NCBI GenBank assembly: GCA_947501635.1
Contig: CANMWT010000004.1
Span: forward strand, 1 to 64,000
Direction of reading: 5' to 3'
DNA length: 64,000 bases
Source: an uncultured Roseobacter sp.
GTDB taxonomy: Bacteria; Pseudomonadota; Alphaproteobacteria; Rhodobacterales; Rhodobacteraceae
Below are positions 44,833-52,981 of the stretch, in pieces. Below the pieces are notes generated by a model. It was given only the letters and a program-made list of their open reading frames with translations. It had not been told where the DNA came from and did no database searches. Position numbers and translations under genes: made by a program. Position 1 is the first letter of the stretch, and each line of letters begins with the position of its first letter.

Positions 44833-46677
44833 GTGACAGAGCGCTGGTCCGAAAACACGTCAGAACCCAACGCCAAGGTGTCGGTTCTGGAGGAGTCGCT
44901 TTGGGCGGGTTTCCAGAGCGCGGACACACCTGCTCTGCGTGCCGAGCGATGGCTTTCGATGCAGGTGCGTCAGTTTTCCGAACCTTCTGCCGCCGTTCTG
45001 GTGCTTGGGGACGAGGAAGGAATGTTTGCACCGGCTGCTTTTTGGCCCGGGCGCGCAGCAGTATCCACCCACGTCATGGCGCAGGCAGAGCGGGCGATAC
45101 AAGACGGTCGCCCGGTCGCGGATGGCGAGGACAATGGTCCGGTTGTATTGGCCTGTCCGGTCATCGTTGATGGCGTTGTACGCGGTGCCCTGAGTTTGGC
45201 CGCCACGGGGCAACGCCGCGATATCATGCGCAAGATGCAATGGGGCCTTGGCTGGGTCGAGGCCTTTTTGCGCGACCGTGCAATGCAGGACATCCAAAGC
45301 GACGGACGCCGCATGGAACATGTACTGGAGAGCCTTGCCGCCGCATTGTCGCAAAAAGACTTCCGGCATATGGCCGAAGCACTGGTGACGGATCTGGCCT
45401 TGCGGCTTGAGTGTGAAATGGTCGCGCTGGGGTTTCGCAAACGCCTAAACACCAAAGTGGTGCGCGTGTCACATGCGGTGGATTTTGGCAGCCGCATGAA
45501 CCTTACGCGTGATCTGAGCGGTGCCATGGACGAGGCACTGGATGCGGGCTGCCTGATCGTCCATCCCGAACCGGCGGGCGCTACGGTCTCAAACCGAGCG
45601 CACCGCGAACTGGCGCGGACACACCAGGCTGCAAACCTTCTGAGCGTTCCATTCGATGTGGGCGGTGATCTTGTGGGCGCTTTGACCTTTGAACGCCGCG
45701 ACGGGCTGCCGTTTGACATGGCCACGGTCGAGCTTTGCGATTGTATCGCGGCTGTGTTGGGGCCGGTTCTTTATGCCGCGTGGAGAGAAGAGCGGTGGAT
45801 CGGCACCAAGCTGGCGGAGAGTATAAAGCGCAGCGCGCAACGTTTGTTAGGGCGCGGATACGTGGGGCGTAAAATCGCGTTGCTGGCCAGTGTTGGGGTG
45901 GTTGCGCTTTTTGCGACGTGGAAAACTGATTTCGTCGTCACCTCTGATGCGCTTATCGAAGGCAGCGTACAGCGTGTGGTATCCGCCCCATTTGAAGGTT
46001 ACATCGCAGCCGAGGAGTTGCGCGCGGGATCGATTGTTCGGCAAGGCGATGTGCTGGCGCGTCTGGACGACCGCGACCTGTCGCTGGAAAGGCTGCGATG
46101 GACCACGACAGTGCGCGAGAAAGAGACAGAATACAGCCGCGCTCTGTCTGTAGGGGACCGAGTCGAGGCCAGTGTCATTCAAGCGCAAATCGATCAGGCG
46201 CGCGCTCAGGTAGGGTTGATCGAAGAACAGATCGCACGGACGGTCCTGACTGCACCGCTGAACGGCATCATCGTGTCAGGAGATTTGTCGCAAATGATCG
46301 GCGCGTCTGTGTCGCGGGGCCAGCCGCTTTTCACTATCGCGCCAATTGACGACTTCCGCGTGATACTATCGGTCGATGAACGCGACACAGCGCAGATTCA
46401 GCCGGGGCAGACAGGTCAGATTCTGATCGCCGCCCTTCCTGAACAACCGCTGCCCTATGTGGTAACCCAGGTCACGCCAGTCAATCATATTGGCGACGGT
46501 CGCAATCTGTTTCGAATTGAAGCTGACCTGAAAGAGACAGACGCGGCCTTGCGGTCTGGCATGCAAGGCGTCGGCAAAACCACCATCGAGGAACGTCTCA
46601 CGATCGCGAACTGGACCAGAGGCTTGCGGGACTGGTTGAGAATGGAACTTTGGCGTTGGAAGCTCTGGAATGGGTGA
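44833..46677 (+). CDS. GAF-GAF-TM-HlyD fusion (membrane-fusion/adaptor protein with cytoplasmic sensor)
   Basis: The 614-residue protein starts at GTG. Residues ~1-310 look like two GAF domains (VLVLGDEEGMFAPAAFW... and LSVPFDVGGDLVGALTFERR). A single membrane helix lies at about 345-360 (KIALLASVGVVALFATW), and the remainder is a HlyD/RND-type adaptor: a split lipoyl half (VVSAPFEGYIAAEELRAGSI; VRQGDVLARLDD), a short helical hairpin (~415-465), the second lipoyl half (LTAPLNGIIVSGDLSQMIGA) and a beta-barrel part. Adaptors bridge an inner-membrane pump and an outer-membrane duct. Here the cytoplasmic side carries sensor domains instead of contacting a visible pump. The last eight bases overlap the M50 gene. 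Confidence 0.75.
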   Translation: MTERWSENTSEPNAKVSVLEESLWAGFQSADTPALRAERWLSMQVRQFSEPSAAVLVLGDEEGMFAPAAFWPGRAAVSTHVMAQAERAIQDGRPVADGEDNGPVVLACPVIVDGVVRGALSLAATGQRRDIMRKMQWGLGWVEAFLRDRAMQDIQSDGRRMEHVLESLAAALSQKDFRHMAEALVTDLALRLECEMVALGFRKRLNTKVVRVSHAVDFGSRMNLTRDLSGAMDEALDAGCLIVHPEPAGATVSNRAHRELARTHQAANLLSVPFDVGGDLVGALTFERRDGLPFDMATVELCDCIAAVLGPVLYAAWREERWIGTKLAESIKRSAQRLLGRGYVGRKIALLASVGVVALFATWKTDFVVTSDALIEGSVQRVVSAPFEGYIAAEELRAGSIVRQGDVLARLDDRDLSLERLRWTTTVREKETEYSRALSVGDRVEASVIQAQIDQARAQVGLIEEQIARTVLTAPLNGIIVSGDLSQMIGASVSRGQPLFTIAPIDDFRVILSVDERDTAQIQPGQTGQILIAALPEQPLPYVVTQVTPVNHIGDGRNLFRIEADLKETDAALRSGMQGVGKTTIEERLTIANWTRGLRDWLRMELWRWKLWNG

Positions 46678-48817
46678 TGCGGACGACATATTATCAAGCC
46701 CCTCTTGGCATCGTGTCGCCGGATTGAAACCGCGTATTCGTGCGCATGTAAAATTTCATCGGCATGGTTTTCGGGATCAGATTTGGTTCGTTCTTGAGGA
46801 TCGCGCAGCGGGCCGCTTTTTTCGCTTCTCTCCCGCAGCACATGAGCTGATCAACCGAATGGACGGCACAAGCACAGTTGAAAACATCTGGCAGGCTTTT
46901 GCTGCCAAGCCTGGAAATGAGACAGCAAACCGTTCGGATGTGATCAGCCTGCTTGCGCAACTTCATCGCGCAAACGTGCTGCACGGAGACACCTCACCCG
47001 ATATCGGTGAATTGGTGGAACGTACCGAAAGGACACAGCGCAAAAAGGAAATGATGAAGTTTCTCAATCCTTTGGCGATCAAGGTTCCGCTTTTTGACCC
47101 TGAGCGCTTTGTGGCAGTGACCTTCCCGCTGGTGCGACCGCTCTATTCGGTGTTCGGGCTGATCCTGATCCTTGGCCTGATTGGATATGCTGCACTACAA
47201 GCATCAATGCACTGGCAGGAACTGACCAACAATTTTTTTGATCGTTTGCTCACGGTGCAGAATTTCGTTCTGATCCTTCTGGCCTATCCGCTCATTAAGC
47301 TGGTCCATGAATTCGGCCATGCTTATGCGGTCAAGCGATGGGGCGGCGAGGTTCATGAACTGGGTGTGATGATGCTGGTTTTCATGCCGGTCCCATATGT
47401 CGATGCATCGGCTGCCGCCGCGTTTCCAAGCAAATGGGCACGCGCGCTGGTCGGATCAGCTGGCATATTGGTTGAGCTTGCTCTGGCAGCCATTGCGCTT
47501 TTGATCTGGTTGCAGATAGAGCCGGGTCTGCCGCGTGCTTTTTTGTTCAATGTCATGGTGATAGGGGGCGTGTCGACGTTGTTGTTCAACGGCAATCCGC
47601 TGTTGCGATTTGACGGCTACTACGTACTCAGTGACCTGATCGAGATACCAAATCTTGGGCAAAGGGCCAACCGTTACATTCGATACCTTGTCATGGGCCG
47701 GCTTTTTGGTGCGGAAAACGTCAAATCGCCGGTTGCCGCCCCGGGCGAGGCTTTTTGGTTCGCTCTTTATGCGCCTGCCGCATGGATTTACCGGCTGTTT
47801 GTGATGGCTGCCATCATTTTCTTTGTGGCGGGAAAGGCCTTTTTCATCGGCATCGCACTGGCCTTCTGGGCCGTCGGGCTGATGTATGTATTGCCTGCGT
47901 TCAAAGGGGTGAAAGCACTGCTTTTCAGTCCCGATTTGCGCGGGCATCGCGCACGGGCCTTAGGTGTCACCGGCGGTACTCTGGGGGCGATTGTTGCGGT
48001 GCTTTGTCTGGTGCCGGTGCCGCACACGACTGTTGCGACGGGGGTCGTGAACCCAGGCTCTGACGCGCAGATTGTTGCCCTTACAGACGGTTTTGTTGCA
48101 GATGTAGGAAGCGCCGCCAATCGACGCGAGCGTGACCCGGTGGTCGTTTTGCGTGATCCGCTGCTCGATGCGCGTGAAGCGTCACTGATGGCGGATCTTG
48201 CGGTAATTGAAAGCCGGCAATGGAGCGCAGTAATCAATGAACCGGCAGAGGCACGCATATTGCGCGACCGGCAAGCGCACGCGCGCGCCGACCTGAACGC
48301 GGCACTGGAACGACGCGAAAACCTTGCCGTCTTGGCCACGGCGCCCGGCAAGATCGTGGTGCCCGGGCATGATGATTTGCCCGGACGGTTTATTCATAAG
48401 GGACAGTTGATCGGTTACGCGATGGATCCCGAACGCTACGTGATCGACGTGGTTCTCCCCGAAGCTCGAGTTGACCTTCTCGGGCGAACCGAAGCTATAC
48501 ATATACGTCGCGCGTCAGAGCCGTCGCTTATGGTGCGGGCCGCTTTGTTGCAGCAAACACCATCAGCGATTGATGTTTTGCCAAACCCCGCTTTGTCGAC
48601 CACCGCCGGGGGGCCGATTGTAACGGACCCGAACGACCCTGCAGCGCTGGCAACTGTAAGCCCGACGTTCAAGGTTCAGCTTGGCCCCGAAGTGCCGCTC
48701 TCGGGCAGTTTTATTGGTGAGCGGGTTTTTGTGCGGTTTGATCACGGATCGGAATCGCTGGCCCGTCAGGCCTACCGCAGCCTGCGGCAACTGTTTCTGG
48801 CACGGTTCAATGTCTGA
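46670..48817 (+). CDS. PqqD-like / M50 metalloprotease / lipoyl-domain fusion membrane protein
   Basis: The 715-residue protein has an N-terminal PqqD-like winged-helix region (~25-115; VLEDRAAGRFFRFSPAAHEL, the type used to hold peptide substrates). Several membrane helices follow with the site-2-protease zinc motif HEFGH at 213-217 and the distal ligand segment NGNPLLRFDGYYVLSDL. More helices (to ~460) precede a C-terminal biotinyl-lipoyl/HlyD-like region (ALTDGFVADVGSAANRRERD; VLATAPGKIVVPGHDDLPGR; IGERVFVRFDHG). The family is annotated as putative peptide zinc metalloprotease (YydH-like), and distant relatives act in peptide export or processing. Overlaps with both neighbours are eight bases. 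It is likely to clip or pass the giant protein at the inner membrane. Confidence 0.78.
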   Translation: MGDADDILSSPSWHRVAGLKPRIRAHVKFHRHGFRDQIWFVLEDRAAGRFFRFSPAAHELINRMDGTSTVENIWQAFAAKPGNETANRSDVISLLAQLHRANVLHGDTSPDIGELVERTERTQRKKEMMKFLNPLAIKVPLFDPERFVAVTFPLVRPLYSVFGLILILGLIGYAALQASMHWQELTNNFFDRLLTVQNFVLILLAYPLIKLVHEFGHAYAVKRWGGEVHELGVMMLVFMPVPYVDASAAAAFPSKWARALVGSAGILVELALAAIALLIWLQIEPGLPRAFLFNVMVIGGVSTLLFNGNPLLRFDGYYVLSDLIEIPNLGQRANRYIRYLVMGRLFGAENVKSPVAAPGEAFWFALYAPAAWIYRLFVMAAIIFFVAGKAFFIGIALAFWAVGLMYVLPAFKGVKALLFSPDLRGHRARALGVTGGTLGAIVAVLCLVPVPHTTVATGVVNPGSDAQIVALTDGFVADVGSAANRRERDPVVVLRDPLLDAREASLMADLAVIESRQWSAVINEPAEARILRDRQAHARADLNAALERRENLAVLATAPGKIVVPGHDDLPGRFIHKGQLIGYAMDPERYVIDVVLPEARVDLLGRTEAIHIRRASEPSLMVRAALLQQTPSAIDVLPNPALSTTAGGPIVTDPNDPAALATVSPTFKVQLGPEVPLSGSFIGERVFVRFDHGSESLARQAYRSLRQLFLARFNV

Positions 48818-50483
48818 TCTGGCGCAGGAATTTGCCCTAAAGTACACACCGCTGCCGCCCGCAGCTGCCGCCCAAGGCCTGCAGTGGCCCTTCGGGTCTA
48901 AAGCCCGAAAAGTGGCGCACCAAAACCGGGCCGGGAGCATGGAGCACGCCCGCGCCGGCGCGCTGTCGAAGGCCAGACAGGCCTTGGCGGTGGATCTGTG
49001 CAAAGACGCGGACCGCGCGGCAGCGGCATTGCTTGAAGGTGTGTCCGCAGACATTTTTGGCGCGCGGAAAAGACGCGCGGCGCTGTGCATTGGGGCGTTG
49101 GCCTCGGCCATATTAGACCCGGGCGTCCACCTGTGTACTAAGGATGATGCCGAGACTGCCGTATTGTCCGAGCTATTGAGACCGGCCGCCGAAAAGGTTG
49201 GGGTGTCCGTGGGGCTCATTACTGCACAATCTGACCGCGAGGCCCGGCTGCTGGCGTATCGCGCGCCGCTTACGATTGTCTGCGGGCTTGAGTTGGCCAG
49301 TGACGTGTTGCGCGATCAGATGGCGCTTGGCCCAAACCGGACCCCGCTTGCACGCAAGGTTCAACGGATAACGCGCGGCGGCACCGCTGTGTTGATACCC
49401 CGTCTGCGCCGTCTGATCGTATCTGACATATCGGGCATCCTGCTCGGGCAGTCACGATTACCTGTGATGCTGCACGACAGAGTACATCCTACGCAGCCAC
49501 CGGAAATGCTGTTTCAGGCTGTGGGGTTGGCGTCGGAGCTGGTGCTGCCACGCGACATTCTGCGTCAGGAAAATGCGTTTAGCTTTACCGAGGCAGGGGA
49601 ACGTCGGATTGAACGCAGTCTGCATCTTTATCCGGCCCTTGCGGAAGCACCGGACATGGGGCGAAAACTCGTGCTGGAGGCCGCAACCGTCCAATGGTTC
49701 TATCAGCGTGACCAGCATTTCAGCGTCGTGGAAGGGCGCGTCGACATCCATACCCCAAATGATGCGTCCTTTATCAGCGCGGATGACGCGCGGCCCTACC
49801 TTGAAGTGGCACATGGTATTGCACCTGCCGCGCGCATGGCGCCCGTCGCGCGGGTAAGGCTGCAGCGCGTTCTTGCGCGCTATCCTGTCGTGGCCGGGGT
49901 TGGTGTTGGTTTGCGCGCATATCGCCGCGAACTTCGCCGGACATACCCCGTCAGCGGGCCGCTGCTGGTAGGGCCTCCGGCGCCGCAGGTTTATGTGCGG
50001 GCGGTGACCGGGACGCGCAAGATGATCCGCCATATCGGGTCAATGGGTGCCGTAGATGTCATGCTGCCCGATGCAGACACAGAAGGTGAAAGCATGCAGA
50101 GGCTATTGGCGAGCGAAGCGCCCATGGCCCGCGCTGTGCGCCAAAAATCGGACAGGAACCCTGCTGTACCACTTGTGCTTTTGACCCCTGCTGAAGACCG
50201 CGCGGCCGACATCGCCTTGATCGAGGCATTTTCCGACGGCGTCAGCACCATCGAGCGCCTCGTTGATCTCAGGCTTGGGGCTACCCAAGGCATTGGGCCG
50301 AGATGGCTTTGTGCGGCGCTTGTCTTCGTGCCGCCCGGCAGCCTCCGAAACTGGCTGGTCAGGAACTGCATCTCGGTGTCCTATGCGATGGATGCGCGCA
50401 AGAATGCGCGTGCGCGCCGCGAACTTGTCCGCTACGATGACCGCCTTGACGATTTGCTCAGCTTTGCCGGGGAGCCCGAATGA
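48810..50483 (+). CDS. SecA paralogue with degenerate ATPase motifs
   Basis: The 557-residue protein starts at ATG 48810, overlapping the M50 gene; the longer open frame from 48681 is not needed. Collinear similarity to SecA is visible: GVHLCTKDDAETAVL for the strand after Walker A, DREARLLAYRAPLTIVCGLE and DVLRDQMAL for the EYGFDYLRDNMA region, LIVSDISGILLGQSRLPVML for [20 protein letters not shown], and FSFTEAGERRIERSL for the preprotein cross-linking neighbourhood. Walker A GEGKT is replaced by GARKR (84-88) and the DEVD box by SDIS (205-208), so ATP hydrolysis is unlikely. Length is well below SecA (about 900). Its place among adaptor genes suggests a targeting subunit that recognises the giant protein, probably with housekeeping SecA or SecYEG. 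Confidence 0.7.
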   Translation: MSDLAQEFALKYTPLPPAAAAQGLQWPFGSKARKVAHQNRAGSMEHARAGALSKARQALAVDLCKDADRAAAALLEGVSADIFGARKRRAALCIGALASAILDPGVHLCTKDDAETAVLSELLRPAAEKVGVSVGLITAQSDREARLLAYRAPLTIVCGLELASDVLRDQMALGPNRTPLARKVQRITRGGTAVLIPRLRRLIVSDISGILLGQSRLPVMLHDRVHPTQPPEMLFQAVGLASELVLPRDILRQENAFSFTEAGERRIERSLHLYPALAEAPDMGRKLVLEAATVQWFYQRDQHFSVVEGRVDIHTPNDASFISADDARPYLEVAHGIAPAARMAPVARVRLQRVLARYPVVAGVGVGLRAYRRELRRTYPVSGPLLVGPPAPQVYVRAVTGTRKMIRHIGSMGAVDVMLPDADTEGESMQRLLASEAPMARAVRQKSDRNPAVPLVLLTPAEDRAADIALIEAFSDGVSTIERLVDLRLGATQGIGPRWLCAALVFVPPGSLRNWLVRNCISVSYAMDARKNARARRELVRYDDRLDDLLSFAGEPE

Positions 50484-51295
50484 AAACCTATCGCCTCGCT
50501 GCATTGGCCTGTTTGATCACTTTGACTCCGGCTGCATATGCTCAGAATGAAGATCTGTCGTTCGATTGCGTGATAAAGCCACGCGAGATCGTTCAGGTTG
50601 GCAGCGTTGACGAGGGCTTGTTGGTTGAACGCGCCGTCAAGCGGGGTGACATCGTCGAGACGGGACAAGTCATTGCGCGGCTTGATGACACGCGCGAAAA
50701 GCTTGACGTGGTGCTTGCCCGCCAGACTGCCGAACGCGAGATCGAGGTTCTATCCCGCGAAGCCGCAGCGGAGTACAGAGCGGCTGAATCGGCGCGCATC
50801 GCCAACCTGGTCAGCCGCGAGCTGACAGCCGCGAATGAAGCACTGCGCGCGACGTTGGAAAAACAACTCGCACTTTACGCTGTCGAGGCCGCGAAACTGG
50901 ACAGACAGCTGGCCTTGGCCGAACTCAGCCTGGCCGAGAATGCGCTTGAACGCAGGACGATCAAAAGCCTTGTGTCTGGCATTGTCACTGAAACCAACGC
51001 GTCGCCCGGGGATTACATCAGCGCGCAAGTTCCCATCCTGACGCTGGCGAAACTAGATGTGCTGAATGTCGATGTGTTTCTGCCGACACAATACTACGGT
51101 GTGCCTGTCGAAGGCGCGCGTGCAACAGTCTTTCCGCAAGACCCCATCGGCGGGAGCTATGACGCGACGATCGAAACAGTGGACCGCGTGTTTGACGCTG
51201 CCAGCGGGACATTTGGTGTAAGGCTTACCATCCCCAATGAAGATTATTCACTGCCGGCAGGTCTGCGTTGTCGGGTGACGTTCGAAACGAACTGA
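50480..51295 (+). CDS. Periplasmic membrane-fusion protein (HlyD/RND adaptor type)
   Basis: The 271-residue protein has a signal peptide (MKTYRLAALACLITLTPAAYA, cleavage before QNED). A lipoyl half (VQVGSVDEGLLVERAVKRGD), a helical hairpin of about 90 residues (QTAEREIEVLSREAAAEY through LAENALERR), the second lipoyl half (IKSLVSGIVTETNASPGDYI) and a beta-barrel domain (VDVFLPTQYYGVPVEGARAT) follow. It is shorter than most adaptors (about 350-400) and seems to lack the membrane-proximal domain. The start overlaps the SecA-like stop by ATGA. It is the third adaptor-type protein in the cluster; no cognate pump or channel gene is adjacent. Confidence 0.8.
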   Translation: MKTYRLAALACLITLTPAAYAQNEDLSFDCVIKPREIVQVGSVDEGLLVERAVKRGDIVETGQVIARLDDTREKLDVVLARQTAEREIEVLSREAAAEYRAAESARIANLVSRELTAANEALRATLEKQLALYAVEAAKLDRQLALAELSLAENALERRTIKSLVSGIVTETNASPGDYISAQVPILTLAKLDVLNVDVFLPTQYYGVPVEGARATVFPQDPIGGSYDATIETVDRVFDAASGTFGVRLTIPNEDYSLPAGLRCRVTFETN

Positions 51296-51497
51296 CGGAT
51301 TGGAGCGTCAAAGCGCGCCGCAGCCTTTTGCCCGGCCAAGGGCGACTATGGGGTTTGGGCACCGTTGAAAACCTGTCGTCTCTATAAATGGTCAGCGAGG
51401 CAATGGGCCTGTCGCTGTGGAAGCTCGGAAAAATCATGTATAGAATACGAGTGCTTGTCAAAGCAGTGTTGAGTGGTCTGGCCAAAGGTGAATACGC

Positions 51498-52883
51498 GTG
51501 GAAGTGAAGTTCGGGACGAGTGGTCTTAGGGGGCTGGTTACAGCGATGACCCCGGAATTGATCGAAACGCATGTGCAGGCGTTTCTAGAAAGTTGCGCAT
51601 TCGGTCGCGCGCTTTATGTGGGGCGGGATTTGCGGCCGTCTTCCGGGCGTATCGCACAAAACGTGATTGATGCGGCCCGCGCGGCCGGGGTTACAGCTGT
51701 GGAGTGTGGCGAAGTGCCAACACCCGCTTTGGCGCTGGCCGCGGGCAACGCAGATGCAGGTGCAGTCATGGTAACTGGCAGCCACATTCCAGCGGACCGT
51801 AACGGCCTGAAATTCTACACTCCCAGCGGTGAGATCACCAAAGCAGATGAAACGGCGATCCTCGCGCAACTGGAAAAGAGCACGGCACATTCAAACAAAC
51901 CCCTTGGAAAGTTGCGCGCGGACACCGCAGTCGCCTCGCGCTTTGTGGACCGGTATGTCAGTGCTTTCGGGGCTTCCGCCTTGTCGGGATGGCGGATCGG
52001 TCTTTACGCACATAGCTCTGTCGGCAGGGATATCCTGCGCGACATTCTCACCGAAATGGGGGCGGATGTGTTGGAATTGGGCAGATCGGCGCAATTCATC
52101 CCCGTGGATACCGAAGCGGTCGACCTTGAGACCCGCGCGCAGATACGCGAATGGGTGCTTGGGCATGGGCTGCACGCCTTGGTTTCCATGGACGGGGACG
52201 CCGACCGCCCCTTGCTGGCCGATGAAAAGGGCGAGGTTGTTCCGGGCGATGTGATGGGTCAGATTGTGGCCGAAGCGTTGGGCGCGGAAGTTGTCGTTAC
52301 ACCGGTATCATCGAATTCAGGAGTGACGCAAAAAGGCTTTGGCACAGTGGCGCGGACGCGCATAGGCTCTCCCTATGTCATCGCGGGCATGGAAGCTGCT
52401 GCAGGCAAGGTTGTCGGCTACGAAGCAAACGGTGGCTTCCTGCTCGGATATACCGCGCAGGGCCCTGCCGGGCCGATTGCGCCATTGATGACGCGCGATT
52501 GCGTTTTGCCTCTGGTGGTGGCGTTGCATGCAAGTACGGGGCAGGGCGTTGCTGCGCGCGTGGCCCAAGAACCACCGATCGTCACCCTGTCTGATCGTTT
52601 GCAGGAGGTGCCCCAGAGCGTGAGCCAGCCCTTTGTGACGGAACTGGCCGAGCATCAAAGCGCGCGCGCGGCATTTCTGACGTCGATCGGCTGTTCTGAG
52701 GTTGGCGTTGATCTGACCGACGGGGTGCGCATGATGCTAGAGAATGGGGCCGTGGTGCATATCCGCCCGTCAGGTAACGCGCCGGAACTGCGCCTTTACA
52801 TTGAAACAAGCGACCAAGAGGCCGCCACTGCCCTGATGGAACGGGCAATGGCGCGGCTGAGGGCCGTCTTCGACGGTTGTTGA
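51498..52883 (+). CDS. manB: Phosphomannomutase (alpha-D-phosphohexomutase family)
   Basis: The 461-residue protein starts at GTG 51498. It converts mannose-6-phosphate to mannose-1-phosphate for GDP-mannose. The opening KFGTSGLRG matches the family. The phosphoserine loop reads MVTGSHIPADRNGLKFY (serine kept, TGSHIP in place of TASHNP). The metal loop is DGDADRPLLAD, the sugar-binding loop YEANGGFLLGY and the phosphate site RPSGNAPELRLY. The four domains appear complete. It shares the downstream polysaccharide region with manC at 54635. A 202-base gap separates it from the export cluster, so it probably has its own promoter. A phosphoglucomutase or bifunctional role cannot be excluded. Confidence 0.83.
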   Translation: MEVKFGTSGLRGLVTAMTPELIETHVQAFLESCAFGRALYVGRDLRPSSGRIAQNVIDAARAAGVTAVECGEVPTPALALAAGNADAGAVMVTGSHIPADRNGLKFYTPSGEITKADETAILAQLEKSTAHSNKPLGKLRADTAVASRFVDRYVSAFGASALSGWRIGLYAHSSVGRDILRDILTEMGADVLELGRSAQFIPVDTEAVDLETRAQIREWVLGHGLHALVSMDGDADRPLLADEKGEVVPGDVMGQIVAEALGAEVVVTPVSSNSGVTQKGFGTVARTRIGSPYVIAGMEAAAGKVVGYEANGGFLLGYTAQGPAGPIAPLMTRDCVLPLVVALHASTGQGVAARVAQEPPIVTLSDRLQEVPQSVSQPFVTELAEHQSARAAFLTSIGCSEVGVDLTDGVRMMLENGAVVHIRPSGNAPELRLYIETSDQEAATALMERAMARLRAVFDGC

Positions 52884-52900
52884 CCAAAAGCGCAAGCGCT

Positions 52901-52924
52901 GCCAGCCACACCCATTGTGCTGGC
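52901..52924. terminator. Hairpin between convergent manB and ugd
   Basis: GCCAG pairs with CTGGC, and after a one-base bulge CACA pairs with TGTG around a five-base loop. The 98-base gap between two convergent genes makes a bidirectional terminator likely. There is no long T run, so efficiency is uncertain. A nearby palindrome (AGCGCAAGCGCT, about 52888-52899) may add to the structure. Confidence 0.45.
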
Positions 52925-52981
52925 TGACGGGTGAAGATTGTCGCGGGCAGGTGGGGCGGAACCCACCCGCGCGCTGATTTC

